From: Corbicula japonica
Lineage: Eukaryota; Mollusca; Bivalvia; Venerida; Cyrenidae
DNA length: 64,000 nucleotides
NCBI GenBank assembly: GCA_038501625.1
Contig: JAZAYU010001150.1
Span: forward strand, 16,045 to 80,044
Direction of reading: 5' to 3'
The first letter of the stretch is position 1. Each line of letters opens with the position of its first letter. Below are positions 43,895 to 53,824 of this stretch, piece after piece. Under the pieces are notes generated by a model. The model saw only the letters and a list, made by a program, of their open reading frames with translations. It was not told where the DNA came from and made no database searches. The position numbers were made by a program, and so were the translations under genes.

Positions 43895-43901
43895 TATACT
43901 G
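43895..43901 (-). promoter_or_regulatory. TATA box for the minus-strand secreted-protein exon
   Basis: Read on the minus strand this is CAGTATAAAGG, about 145 bp before the ATG at 43750, leaving a 5' untranslated region of about 115 nt. It is supported only by position and consensus. Confidence 0.35.
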
Positions 43902-45053
43902 TGTGTCCGACAAACGGCACGGCAGTAAAATCACACATTTGGGTCGAGATCTAATATGCTGTTCTCGCTTTATTTACCAATGTATGGCAAGCGGTTTTGT
44001 TTAAGAGACTAACATTTTTATTTGTGAAAAAAAAACAAATCAACATAACAGTTCACAACTTTGTGTTACTGCTTTTAGGAAAACTACAAAAAAAAAAACA
44101 AAGCTCGGAGAAGAAGTGTTCGCCAGGTCTCGTGCGCCCTGCACGTGATGTCAGGATTAATCCAATTTCTCAATCATTGTGATTGAATAGCTCTTCTTAC
44201 ACAAAAGGCTGTCAGTAAGCCTATATCAAAACGCATCTCGTGCAGGTCAAATGATTTCTATATAGTAAGAAGAATGGCTATTCATTTAATTAATTAGCCT
44301 GAGGCTAAGACTCGAAGAATATCATAGCAATATGTGAATCAATCGAAGTAAACCCACAACAAAGTGAACAACATGTACATATATCAACATACTTAGCCTC
44401 CTCTTATGTTTTGTATCGCTTAGTTTTTGTGAATTTAAGTAAATAGAATTTTAATGAATTTTTAGATCTAGCTTTTTTCTTACTTTTCTAACGTGTCTTA
44501 CTGTATGCAAAATAAAGATACATTAGTAATATTCATTTGTGCAAAGATCCATTGAACGGTATTTCGCCGTTATTGATCGTGAGATTTTGATAATTTTCTT
44601 TTAAAAACATTTTAGTGATCGCGTAGTAGATACTGTAAGTGTTCGTTAAGTACTGTAAAACAGAAACCAATCAAATAACAAAACAATCCGTCTTCTTAAT
44701 GTTCAAAACCCACAAACGCCCTGGATCACAAAACGGGTGTACTGTAGACTGTGATGTATATCGGACCAAGATCCATTGATTTTGTTCTAAAATTCGTTTG
44801 TTTGTTTGTGATTTTGTTGTTGTGGCTGTGATTTATATCAGGCCAAGATTATTTACTTTGTTCAGAAATTTGGCTTTGTTGTTGTTTTGTTGTGGTTTTT
44901 TTTGGCCAGGTATCTATGATAATATGTGGTTGTGCACGTGCTACTTGCCCCACAATTATCATGAAACCGCCTACCTCGTTACGTAAACACGCCCTTTCTC
45001 CTTTATTGATCAATAGATTTGGAGGAAAATCGGAATAATTTATGTGTGTTGGT
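43902..45053. other. region between two divergent putative promoters
   Basis: No exon was identified. A tandem duplication of about 80 bp (GTGATGTATATCGGACCAAG and GTGATTTATATCAGGCCAAG) lies at about 44751-44910. The TATA boxes at 43895 (minus) and 45069 (plus) point away from each other. Confidence 0.35.
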
Positions 45054-45059
45054 CACGTG
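45054..45059 (+). promoter_or_regulatory. E-box CACGTG
   Basis: The palindromic CACGTG lies 10 bp upstream of the TATA box of the three-exon gene. In animals this motif is bound by bHLH factors of the Myc/Max/USF type; its use here is an inference. Confidence 0.4.
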
Positions 45060-45068
45060 ATTCCCTGA

Positions 45069-45076
45069 TATAAATA
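45069..45076 (+). promoter_or_regulatory. TATA box of the three-exon gene
   Basis: TATAAATA lies 131-138 bp upstream of the start codon at 45207. Transcription would start near 45100, and no other ATG lies between there and 45207, so the start choice is clear. Confidence 0.6.
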
Positions 45077-45206
45077 CTGCGGTTTGCATTGTGTACGTCG
45101 GAGATCATTAGCTATACTTATAGTGCATATCATCTCTAAACATTGTATAAGGCTATTTTTGAGAGTTTTGAGTTACGAGCTTGCTACTTGTCTTACTTGG
45201 CTTACT

Positions 45207-45255
45207 ATGGGTCTTCTGTCTGTTTTCCGACGCTTTCTCGGGTGCTTCACCTTGG
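45207..45255 (+). CDS. acidic repeat protein, exon 1
   Basis: The first ATG after the TATA box opens 16 codons, MGLLSVFRRFLGCFTL, that end at a perfect donor G|GTAAGT (45255/45256) leaving one base. The N-terminus MGLL... with basic and hydrophobic residues and a Cys at 13 resembles amphipathic membrane-binding starts such as that of Arf-like proteins. It does not fit the N-myristoylation consensus well (Val at position 6). No signal peptide is evident. Confidence 0.65.
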
Positions 45256-45626
45256 GTAAGTTGATTTTCTTTCTTTCATTGCTTGCAACTTCAATTGTGT
45301 GTTTGTTTGCGGATCGTTTACTGCAAAAGAAAATGGCGCGATTTTTGAAGTTTGTGATATAGCCTTTTAGGAATATATAGAAATATATTTAAGATTCGTA
45401 GATAAAAATTATGGCGAAAACAATATAAATATGAACCGAAAAAAGGCGGGATTTTACAAGTTGTGTCGTTCGATTTTACGAGTCACCCCTGTGACTGGAG
45501 AATGGTGACCCATTATCAGAGTATTTTAATTTTAACATTTGTAATGATTGATATTTATTTTCAAATGAATTATTGAACATGTAGAATGTTTATCATTGTT
45601 CTAACGTTGGTTTCTGTATGTTCCAG

Positions 45627-45749
45627 AGAGATCGGATGTTGGGTACTCGGCTGTCCGTTACTGCGCCCTGACCGAGGAAGTGGAGTTCCTGCGCCCTGGT
45701 GTTGGTCCTGCACTTCCGGCTGCCCAGCCTTTGCCTGTACCCGCGGATG
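45627..45749 (+). CDS. acidic repeat protein, exon 2
   Basis: Acceptor TATGTTCCAG and donor GATG|GTAAGT bound 123 nt. In the phase set by exon 1 this reads ERSDVGYSAVRYCALTEEVE, then FLRPGVGPALPAAQPLPVPA. It is phase 1 at both ends, as are exons 1 and 3 at the joins, so the exon could be skipped without breaking the frame. The Pro/Ala-rich end suggests a disordered linker. A second frame is also open but does not connect with exon 3. Confidence 0.65.
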
Positions 45750-46031
45750 GTAAGTCATTGTTTGCATAATATATTAATTATACTGCAAATGGACCATGTG
45801 TTAATTTTTAGGAAAACTTGGTATTTGTTAGTAAATTTTGTATGGATAGACTGATAATGGTTCTGGCTTGGCAAAATAAAACAAAAACATTGGGTGTGTT
45901 CAGTGTAGTGTAGAACCTACAATATCTATTTATTATAGTGGAATCATCTTCTTTAGTTGGAAGAAAAACAAGGTCTATCTCCAAAGTACCTGTGTTAAAA
46001 ATTCTGTGATTACTAAATGTTAATGTTTCCT

Positions 46032-46250
46032 GCATATATACACCTTTTATCACGGCAACCTGTGTAGATCCAGATAAGCTGGTACATTTATTCCATCTGA
46101 TCAGGATCTGCATTGTTTGCTAAATTAGATTTACTGGATTATTTCTGACTTAAAAACCAACAATGCAGATCCTGGTCAGACAGCCCAGCTGTGCCAGCTG
46201 ATCTGGATCTACACTGGTTACCCCTATGAAAACTTAAAAAGGTGTATATT
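46032..46250. mobile_element. palindromic TTAA-type mini-element, copy 16
   Basis: Both arms are clear, with the left end cut (ATATATACACC) and the right end reduced. A half copy with the right end GCAGTAAAGGGTTAA follows at 46268-46390. Confidence 0.75.
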
Positions 46251-46267
46251 TTTATTTAACTGGAGAT

Positions 46268-46390
46268 GTTCTGATAATGAGACCCAGGTACAATGTGAAG
46301 TGTCAGTTGATTATGATCAACTGGAACATTTATGCTTGCTGATCTGGAGCTAGACTGTTCACCAAGGTGTATCTATGCAGTAAAGGGTTA
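46268..46390. mobile_element. half copy of the palindromic mini-element
   Basis: One degenerate arm and an intact right end (AAGGTGTATCTATGCAGTAA, AGGGTTA). Confidence 0.55.
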
Positions 46391-46676
46391 AAATATTGCT
46401 TGATACCATTAACTTTATTTTGTACTGTGATACAATATATATATAAGTTTGCTTCATACCACAATAGACAGGGTAGGATGTAAGATTTCCAAATATGGCA
46501 TTCATTTGGGCCATTCTTTGGGTAATTGCAGGATAATTTACAACTGCTTGGCCAAAATCCTCATGAAAATTAAATATTGCTGCCCCAAGAAGGGATTCGC
46601 CCCACCATAGGATTTTTCTGCATAGCTGTCTTAAAGCTGGCCTTTGACACCGTTTTCCAGCCAATGAAGTGTAGTT

Positions 46677-46899
46677 AACCCTTTCTTCCATTTATACGCA
46701 TGTGCGACCAGTGTAGATCCAGATTAGCCGGCACATTCATGTCCTCTGATCAGGATCTGGAGTGGTCGCAGTTTGGTCAGAAATAACGTAATGAATTAAA
46801 AAGCGAACAGTTTAGATCCTGATCAGATGGCACTGATTTGTCGGCTGATCTGGATCCAAACTGTTGCCCATGCAATAAAGGTGTATCTATGGAGGGTGA
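46677..46899. mobile_element. palindromic TTAA-type mini-element, copy 17
   Basis: The left end TTAACCCTTTCTTCC is intact; the right end reads ATCTATGGAGGGTGAA, a shortened terminal repeat. Confidence 0.8.
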
Positions 46900-47079
46900 A
46901 TAGAAGATGGTTTGTAAATTATAACTAATCCACTAAATACAGCATTAAAATTAGATGACTTATTTAAATTGATACAAGTTCTATAATATATATAATAATA
47001 GTAGTTACTTTTACCAGAAAAGCACCTGCTGGTATATTATTAACCATTATAAATTCAATTTTATATTGATTTACTATTT

Positions 47080-47309
47080 AACCCATTACTCCAGATATAC
47101 ACCTTTATTCGCATGTGCAACCAGTGTAGATCCAGATCAGCCGGCTATCTGTGCCGTCTGATCTGCACTGGTGGCATTTTAGTCAGAGATAACCTAACAA
47201 ATAAAATGCAAACAGTTTAGATCCTGATCAGACAGCTTGGATGTACCAGCTGATCTGGATCTAAACTGTTTGCCTTAGAAATTAAGGTATATCTATGGAC
47301 GAAAGGGTT
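47080..47309. mobile_element. palindromic TTAA-type mini-element, copy 18
   Basis: Ends TTTAACCCATTACTCC and GGACGAAAGGGTTAA are both present; about 10 bp is missing from the first arm. Confidence 0.85.
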
Positions 47310-47494
47310 AAAGTACTGTATTTAACTGGCATAAATACGAAGTGTTAAAAGGTATCTTTAGTATTTAAAGGCATTTTTGCTATTTCTATTTGTTTATATA
47401 GAAAAATATTAGCCTTATTGTATGTAAGTGCAACTTTATGAAATTAATGTCAGACATTGAAATCACCTCCTTAAGATGATTAGATGACATTGCT

Positions 47495-47993
47495 CAGTCT
47501 TCGCCTTTAGGTTTCAAAACCACTTGTCCGTTCGGGCAAGTAGGATAGGATTTTTACTTGCCCGACCTAGACTTTTGTTGTCCGAGAATGCAAGATGATA
47601 TAAACTCAATAAAAAAGACATATTATTTGACCTTTTGCGAATCGCCGATCTTCTCTTTTTCACACGCTAAGGCTGTGCACCTTCGTAAAATTTTAATTGC
47701 ATCGCAATAACTAATGACAAATTAAAATAGATCGGTTATTGAAATTACAAGCGTCTTACAGATAATTATTACGTTATTTGCAATAAGCGTTTAGTGTACG
47801 TGATTAGTTTAAAAATAACCCGTCATGGTTTACAAGTGATAAAGTCCGTCTGTCACGATCCTGACCGTTTGTTAGCATAAAAACCGTCCCGGACGGACTT
47901 GCCCGTTCGGGCAACCGACCAGGCACACCAAGGTTGTCCGGACCGTAATTTACGTGCCCCGGGCTTCGGGCAACCCGCTTACATCGAAGACTG
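47495..47993. mobile_element. 499-bp hAT-like element with 6-bp target duplication
   Basis: The ends are CAGTCTTCG and CGAAGACTG, flanked on both sides by ATTGCT (47489-47494 and 47994-47999). Subterminal GC-rich segments carry short hairpins (CTTGTCCGTTCGGGCAAG and a related CTTGCCCGTTCGGGCAA). CAG...CTG ends fit hAT transposons; six bases is at the short end for their target duplications. There is no transposase, so it is non-autonomous. Confidence 0.7.
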
Positions 47994-48809
47994 ATTGCTT
48001 ATTGTGCGATATTTATTATTGTTAAGATAGGTATCATTATTTTCTAATAGTAATGGTGTAAATTCATGCAAATCCAATTTTGAGAAAAAAATAATGCCCA
48101 AAAGTAATCAAATTTTTTATCATGTTTTGACGACCCATTGTCAATACCTTATTGTTTATTTGAACACGGGAGCTAACCATGTTTCAATTGGTCCATGTCA
48201 GTTACCACTTCCCTTGTTAGTCAATTATCAGACCTTTGTTTATTCTGCACTGCTTATTGACATTATTCATCTATAGTTCAATTTACGCATTGAGCCGTGA
48301 ATGCACTTTTGTATTTATAGATTTTTGGAATATTCCACAAAATAGGGAAGTTAGTTATTTCAATCATAGCTCAAAATGTTAAAGGTGGACATCTCTCTAA
48401 CAAAACTTTCATGGCCTTGGCAGTAGCGCAACTGATATATAATAATTGTTTTAAAACGGCTTTGAGTTTGAATCCCATGAGGGTTTTTTTTCGTTGTTTT
48501 TTATCATTTTTCGATACATTTTTGTTGACACCGACTAAAATGCCATTAAATCGTGCAAATTTCATGTATTAACCTTTCATCAAACAGGTTGATGTCGCGA
48601 TCGAAGCTTACTTAAACAAAGTTATCAGACGATGCCAAAACATTGTGCAAAATGGTTTTGAATTTTATAACTAAAAGGAAGAGAATGTAATGACTAAAAT
48701 TGTTTATAAAAACGCCAAGTTTCTTTTCCAAGTTATCAGCCCCCCCCTAGGTGCGAAGGTTTAATGGATCAAAATGCTTGAATCTGCTTGATATTGAAAT
48801 CCAATTACC

Positions 48810-49500
48810 GGTATTGTTTGTTGTTGGATAGCAGGGTCTACTTTTGCAGTTTCATGATAATGGCTGGAAACTTTCAATATCTGTTTGGCATCAAAAGTAG
48901 AAAACCATGATACTTTTCCCTGGTAGCCAACTTGATTGTTGTTGGGGAGCAGGGTCTACTTTTGCAGTTTTCAAGATATAAATGGCTGTAAACTTTCAAT
49001 ATCTGTTTGGCATCAAAAGTAGACAAGTGTTATACCTTTCTGTGGTAGCTGATTCAGTTGTTTGGGAGCAGGGTCGACTTTTGCAGTTTTTAGATAATGA
49101 TTAGAGACTTTCAATATCTGTTGTTCATCAAATGTTGGGCATCAAAAGTAGCCTAAAGTGTTGCACCTTTCCCTGGAGTGGTAGACAACCATTGTTTGTT
49201 ATTGGGGAGCTGAGGGTCTACTTTTTGCAGTTTCCAACATAAAGACTTGAAACTTTTAATAATCTGTTATGTGTCAAATGTAAATTAGTATTGTACTATT
49301 TCTTAATATCCAATCCAATAATGTTTGTTGTTCAGGGGAGCAGTGTCTATGTTTGCAGTTTTCAAGATAATGACTTGAAACTTTAAACATCAGTGTTTGG
49401 CATCCAAAAATTATAAAATGTTAATTAGTGTTGTAATTTTTTTGATTTGTAAGCATCTCAGTTGTTTGTTGGAGAGGAGCAAAGTCTACTTTTACAATTT
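48810..49500 (+). repeat. 120-130-bp degenerate tandem repeat
   Basis: GTTGTTGGGGAGCAGGGTCT, CTTTTGCAGTTTTCAAGATA and CTTTCAATATCTGTTTGGCA recur about six times with decay toward the right. A stray unit lies at about 50396-50460, beyond a mini-element. Confidence 0.75.
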
Positions 49501-49506
49501 TTTACC

Positions 49507-49717
49507 CTTAACTTTATTATATAGAATTGATTGTGTGTGGGACCACATCCATGCTGTCTGATCTGGATCTACACTAGCTGCCTCTTGCACTGAAATTACC
49601 TAATGAAACTAAGAGAGATAGTGTAGATCAAGATAAGATTACACTGCTGTGCTGACTGATCTAGATCTACACTGGTCACCCATTGATAACAGCCATATAC
49701 CATGGAGCAAAGGGTTT
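49507..49717. mobile_element. palindromic TTAA-type mini-element, copy 19 (decayed)
   Basis: The arms are recognisable (ATCTGGATCTACACTAGCTG and CTGATCTAGATCTACACTGG) and the right end reads CATGGAGCAAAGGGTTT. Confidence 0.65.
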
Positions 49718-50520
49718 AAGTAATTTGCTGGGAGTGTGGCACTTAATGTAGATTAGTGTTCAATCTTGCCTGTGTAGCTAACTCATTCATTTAGTTACTA
49801 TTTCAAGCTTGACTATTCCAAGAAAAGGGAAGTGTTTCTACTTGCTCAAAGCATAAACATCAGCAAATTAATTGGTGTCTTGGGTTTTTGTGCAATTGGT
49901 TCATAACTTTAAAGCGGCATTACTTCAATTTAACACGCTCTTGTATGAAATATTACATGTATTTGGAACTATAGGCACTATAATTTAACAAAATAAATTT
50001 GGTCCGCGTGACAAAAAGTAATAGTAGGATTTTCGAAATGTCACAGACATCAAGATCACGCTTTCTCTTCGTCAAAAATTGGTGCTAAATATAGGCCTCC
50101 TCCACTATATTTAGCTTCTTAAAAGTTTGTTGACCATAATTTAACAATATCATTGAAAATCCTGTCTATAAGAAAGAATTTGATTGAACCTTTTGTGTTC
50201 TGTTAGAGAGTTTATATATTGGAGTCTATATGGACAAATATGATTTTTCAATAGTATATTAATACTTATGTTTAGGGCTGCGGCTTTAAAACTACTTGAC
50301 ATAACAAATCGAAACTTGGAATATGTATTCACATTCACATGTATTGTAACCATCAGCTTATGCATCATTGAGGACCTAATTTGATGTTCTTGATGTTGTT
50401 TGTTGAAGGGGAAGCAGGGTCTACTTGTTATTATTGCCCAGTGTTTGGCATCAAAAGTTACTTTTGATGATCATCATTATGTACGTGAGGATTGCTGTAA
50501 TTATCAGTGTTCCGAATGTT

Positions 50521-51012
50521 ATATTGTATATTGTAATCATACTATACTGATTCCTTGGGTTTATATGCTTATATAGCCTATTGTCAGCGTTGTTCACTTC
50601 TAAACCAGGGGTTTTCCTAGCCTTTCTGAGGGTCCGGAAAACAGACCCTTTTCCAAAGCAAATGGACCCTTTCCCAATCCGAAATTTCTTCCATTTTTAA
50701 CCAGGTTTTCTTTAGAAAAATCCTGGTTATTAGATTGGGGTATGTCGTTGGGCGAGTGGGCGGGCATATATTGTATATTGTAATCATACTATACTGATTC
50801 CTTGGGTTTATATGCTTATATAGCCTATTGTCAGCGTTGTTCACTTCTAAACAAGGGGTTTTCCTAGCCTTTCTGAGGGTCCGGAAAACAGACCCTTTTC
50901 CAAAGCAAATGGACCCTTTCCCAATCCGAAATTTCTTCCATTTTTAACCAGGTTTTCTTTAGAAAAATCCTGGTTATTAGATTGGGGTATGTCGTTGGGC
51001 GGGCGGGCGTCA
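50521..51012 (+). repeat. 247-bp direct duplication
   Basis: The block beginning ATATTGTATATTGTAATCAT at 50521 is repeated from 50768 almost base for base (one C/A difference noted in AAACCAGGGG/AAACAAGGGG). It is a recent tandem duplication. Confidence 0.9.
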
Positions 51013-51014
51013 TT

Positions 51015-51690
51015 TTGTCAAGTTTTTTGTGAAAGTTGTGTTTTTCTCAGTAACCGTTCAAGGTACAACTTTGAAACTTAACATACTTGTCTGACAAATC
51101 AATACCAATTATCAGGACAAGTTTCATAATCCCTGACTGTATTTTGACAAAGTTATGCCCCTTTTTCACTTAGAAATTTTGTGAAGTTTTTTGTGAAAGT
51201 TGTATTTTTCTCAGTAACCGTTCAAGGTACAACTTTGAAACTTAACATAGTTTTCTGACATATCAATACCAATTATCAGGACAAGTTTCATAATCCCTGA
51301 CTGTATTTTGACAAAGTTATGCCCCTTTTTCACTTAGATATTTTGTGAAGTTTTTTGTGAAAGTTTTGTTTTTCTCAGTAACCGTTCAAGGTACAACTTT
51401 GAAACTTAACATAGTTGTCTGACATATCAATACCAATTATCAGGACAAGTTTCATAATCCCTGACTGTATTTTGACAAAGTTATGCCCCTTTTTCATTTA
51501 AAAATTTTGTTATTTTTTTTTGGTGAAAGTTGTGTTTTTCTCAGTTACCATTCAAGGTATAGCTTTGAAACTTCACATAATTGTTTCACATCACAGTACC
51601 AATTACCAGGTCAAGTTTCATAACCCCTGACTGTGTTTTCCAAAAGTTATGCCCCTTTTTGACTTAGATTTTTGTTAAGTATTTTGTGAA
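51015..51690 (+). repeat. 164-bp tandem repeat, four copies
   Basis: AAGTTTTTTGTGAAAGTTGT starts units at about 51020, 51184 and 51348, and a diverged fourth follows. Each ends in ACAAAGTTATGCCCCTTTTT. The first three are nearly identical. Confidence 0.9.
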
Positions 51691-51699
51691 TGTTATCTG

Positions 51700-52420
51700 T
51701 TGATGCCAAGTTGCCTGTTGACGCTTAGCTTGGTTTGTGGGTAGCTTATATAAACAGGCAGCTTGAGATTGCGACCCAGGTGTCTGTGATAAAGGGCAAG
51801 GTCACTTGCTAAATATAGAAATTCAGCTTTCCCTCAATATCTAGAGTTTGCTTTTACCTCTGGATGCCAAATTTAGTATATGAGTAGCTGATATCAAAAG
51901 ACAGCTTGGGATTGCCACAGGTATCTGTGATCAAGGTCAAGGTCACTGTTGCTAAAAATAGAAATTCAGTTTTCCCTCAATAACTTGAGTTTGCTTTGGT
52001 ATATTTACGCCGAACTTAGTGTTGGTATCTAATATCAAGATGCAGCTTGAGATTGCTACCCAGGTGCCAGTGATAAAGCTCAAGGTCACTGTAGCTAAAA
52101 ATAGAAATTCTGTTTCTGCTCAATAGCTCGAGTTTTCTTTGGCCTATTGACACCAAACTTGGTTTGTGGGTTGCTTGTATCAAGACACTACTTAGGATTG
52201 ATACCCATGTGTCTGTGATAAAGGTCTATGTCATTTTTGCTTAAAATAGAAATTTAGGTTTCTCCTTATTACTTGGGTTAGCTGTGATCTATTGACACCA
52301 AACTTTCTTTGGGTAGCTGATACCAAGACGCAACTTGGATTTCTACTCAGAAGTCTGTGATCAAGATCAATGTCACTGTTGCTAAAAATAGAAGTTCAGT
52401 TTCTTCATATCAGATATTTT
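51700..52420 (+). repeat. about 130-bp tandem repeat, five or six degenerate copies
   Basis: GTCAAGGTCACT-TTGCTAAAA, ATAGAAATTCAGTTT and ATTGACACCAAACTTGGTTT recur in order through the region with strong divergence. Confidence 0.7.
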
Positions 52421-52789
52421 CTTTAAAAAAGTATAAGTATTAAATGAAAACCTGGTTTTCGGCGCGGGGCGACGACTTTTTCTTGTTTCCAATTGAATCC
52501 ACAGATAATTTTCAAAACATAAGAAACAGTGTTAACTTTCGCTTTACCTTGTAAACAACAACTGACTGCTATAGCTCGCACTATGCATATGACGTCAAAA
52601 CCAGGTGTTAAATTCGGTGCGTAACGGTATAATTATATGTCTGTATGGAGAACAGTTCGTCGAGATACTAGTCTGTGCCGAGAAAATGGACATTCCATTT
52701 TGTTCAAAGAAGTTTTAACCGAATAAAATTGATCAGAGTAAATAGGCAATCTGGAGTAAAACAAATCTTTTTTTTTCGTGATATTAACA

Positions 52790-53050
52790 CAGTTACCGAG
52801 TATGGCCTTTGATAAATAGGAAATACTACACAAAAAAATTCGTAAACAGGATTCAAAAGGCTGTTCGTCAATTTTTGACCTTTGCAAGAAATTGCAACAA
52901 AATAACACTGAACAAGAAAGGTCACATCAACCTGAATTCGGACAAATGGAGCAACACGAGGGTGTAAGTGTTTGCTTGTCTGAAAGCAGTAGAAAACAAA
53001 GAAAAATTCTGTTATTGTCATTGTTGACTTCAACAAATTAAAATTATTCC
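52790..53050 (+). other. unresolved open segment with possible coding signal
   Basis: A plus-strand frame of about 70 codons (from about 52827) reads SKGCSSIFDLCKKLQQNNTE then QPEFGQMEQHEGVSVCLSES before TAA. A second plus frame and a minus-strand frame of 159 codons (52704-53183, Phe-rich) are open across the same bases. A consensus GTAAGT lies at about 52965. The Gln/Glu/Ser-rich plus reading is the most protein-like, but without homologues or splice partners it cannot be called a gene. Confidence 0.22.
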
Positions 53051-53584
53051 ATAGATTTTTTTTTCTGAAAAAAGCCTGTATGTAGGTTTTAAACACTAAA
53101 CCACCCTGAGTGAATAAAAAGTAAACTGATCCTTCCTTGAAAAAGCGGAAAAATGCATAAAACAATGATTTCAAAATTCCCAAAACTTGTATTTTTGTCG
53201 TTAAAAATTCCCAAAATGAGACATTTCACATGCTAAAATTTTCCCAATTCTGGCCAGGGTCCTTTTCCCAAAATGGCTAGGAAAACTCTTGTAAACCTAG
53301 AGCACAGGCCCTGGACCGCCGGTCATGTCTGGCAAAATTCGCTACAGTCTGGCAGTTTTGTGAAGTTATCAGTCCTGCTGACTGGCAATTTTTTTTTTCA
53401 TTTTGGGTACTAAAGATCAAGGTGCAAACAGTATTTCCAGTATAATAAATGTTTAATGTGTCGACAAATTTGATTGGTTGTGCAGCGTCAGATTAACAAA
53501 TCAAATTGCTTGAAACACAACTGAATGGTCACTTCTGTTACCAACCATGAAAGTTTGATGGGACTGCGCATTGTGCCATTAATA

Positions 53585-53760
53585 AATAGATGAAAGGGAA
53601 CTTTGAAAGCCAGCAAACATGACAAATATGAAAATATTGCAAACTCGGTTTGATTGAGCCTGTTCATGGTCAGTAATGGAAATGCATATTACTGCCCACG
53701 CCACCTAGCCCCGGGTTGAGCGCAACTCATTATTTACACCAATAAACACTACAATTTCGA
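53585..53760 (+). repeat. dispersed repeat family, copy 3 (best preserved)
   Basis: It contains AAAGGGAACTTTGAAAG, GTTTGATTGAGCCTGTTCAT, CACTTAGCC-like CCACCTAGCCCCGGGTTGAG and CAACTCATTATTTACACC. Related copies are at 10530-10640 and 22450-22615. Confidence 0.6.
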
Positions 53761-53824
53761 GTGATTAAGAGATTTTGATATTCTTATTTTTTTAAATATG
53801 ACGTAGCAATGGGGAACAGAGCAT

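Noticed and set aside
52704..53183. 159-codon minus-strand ORF
   Set aside because: It is Phe/Leu-rich, as expected from poly-T-rich DNA, with no motif or splice support; the plus-strand reading of the same bases looks more protein-like.
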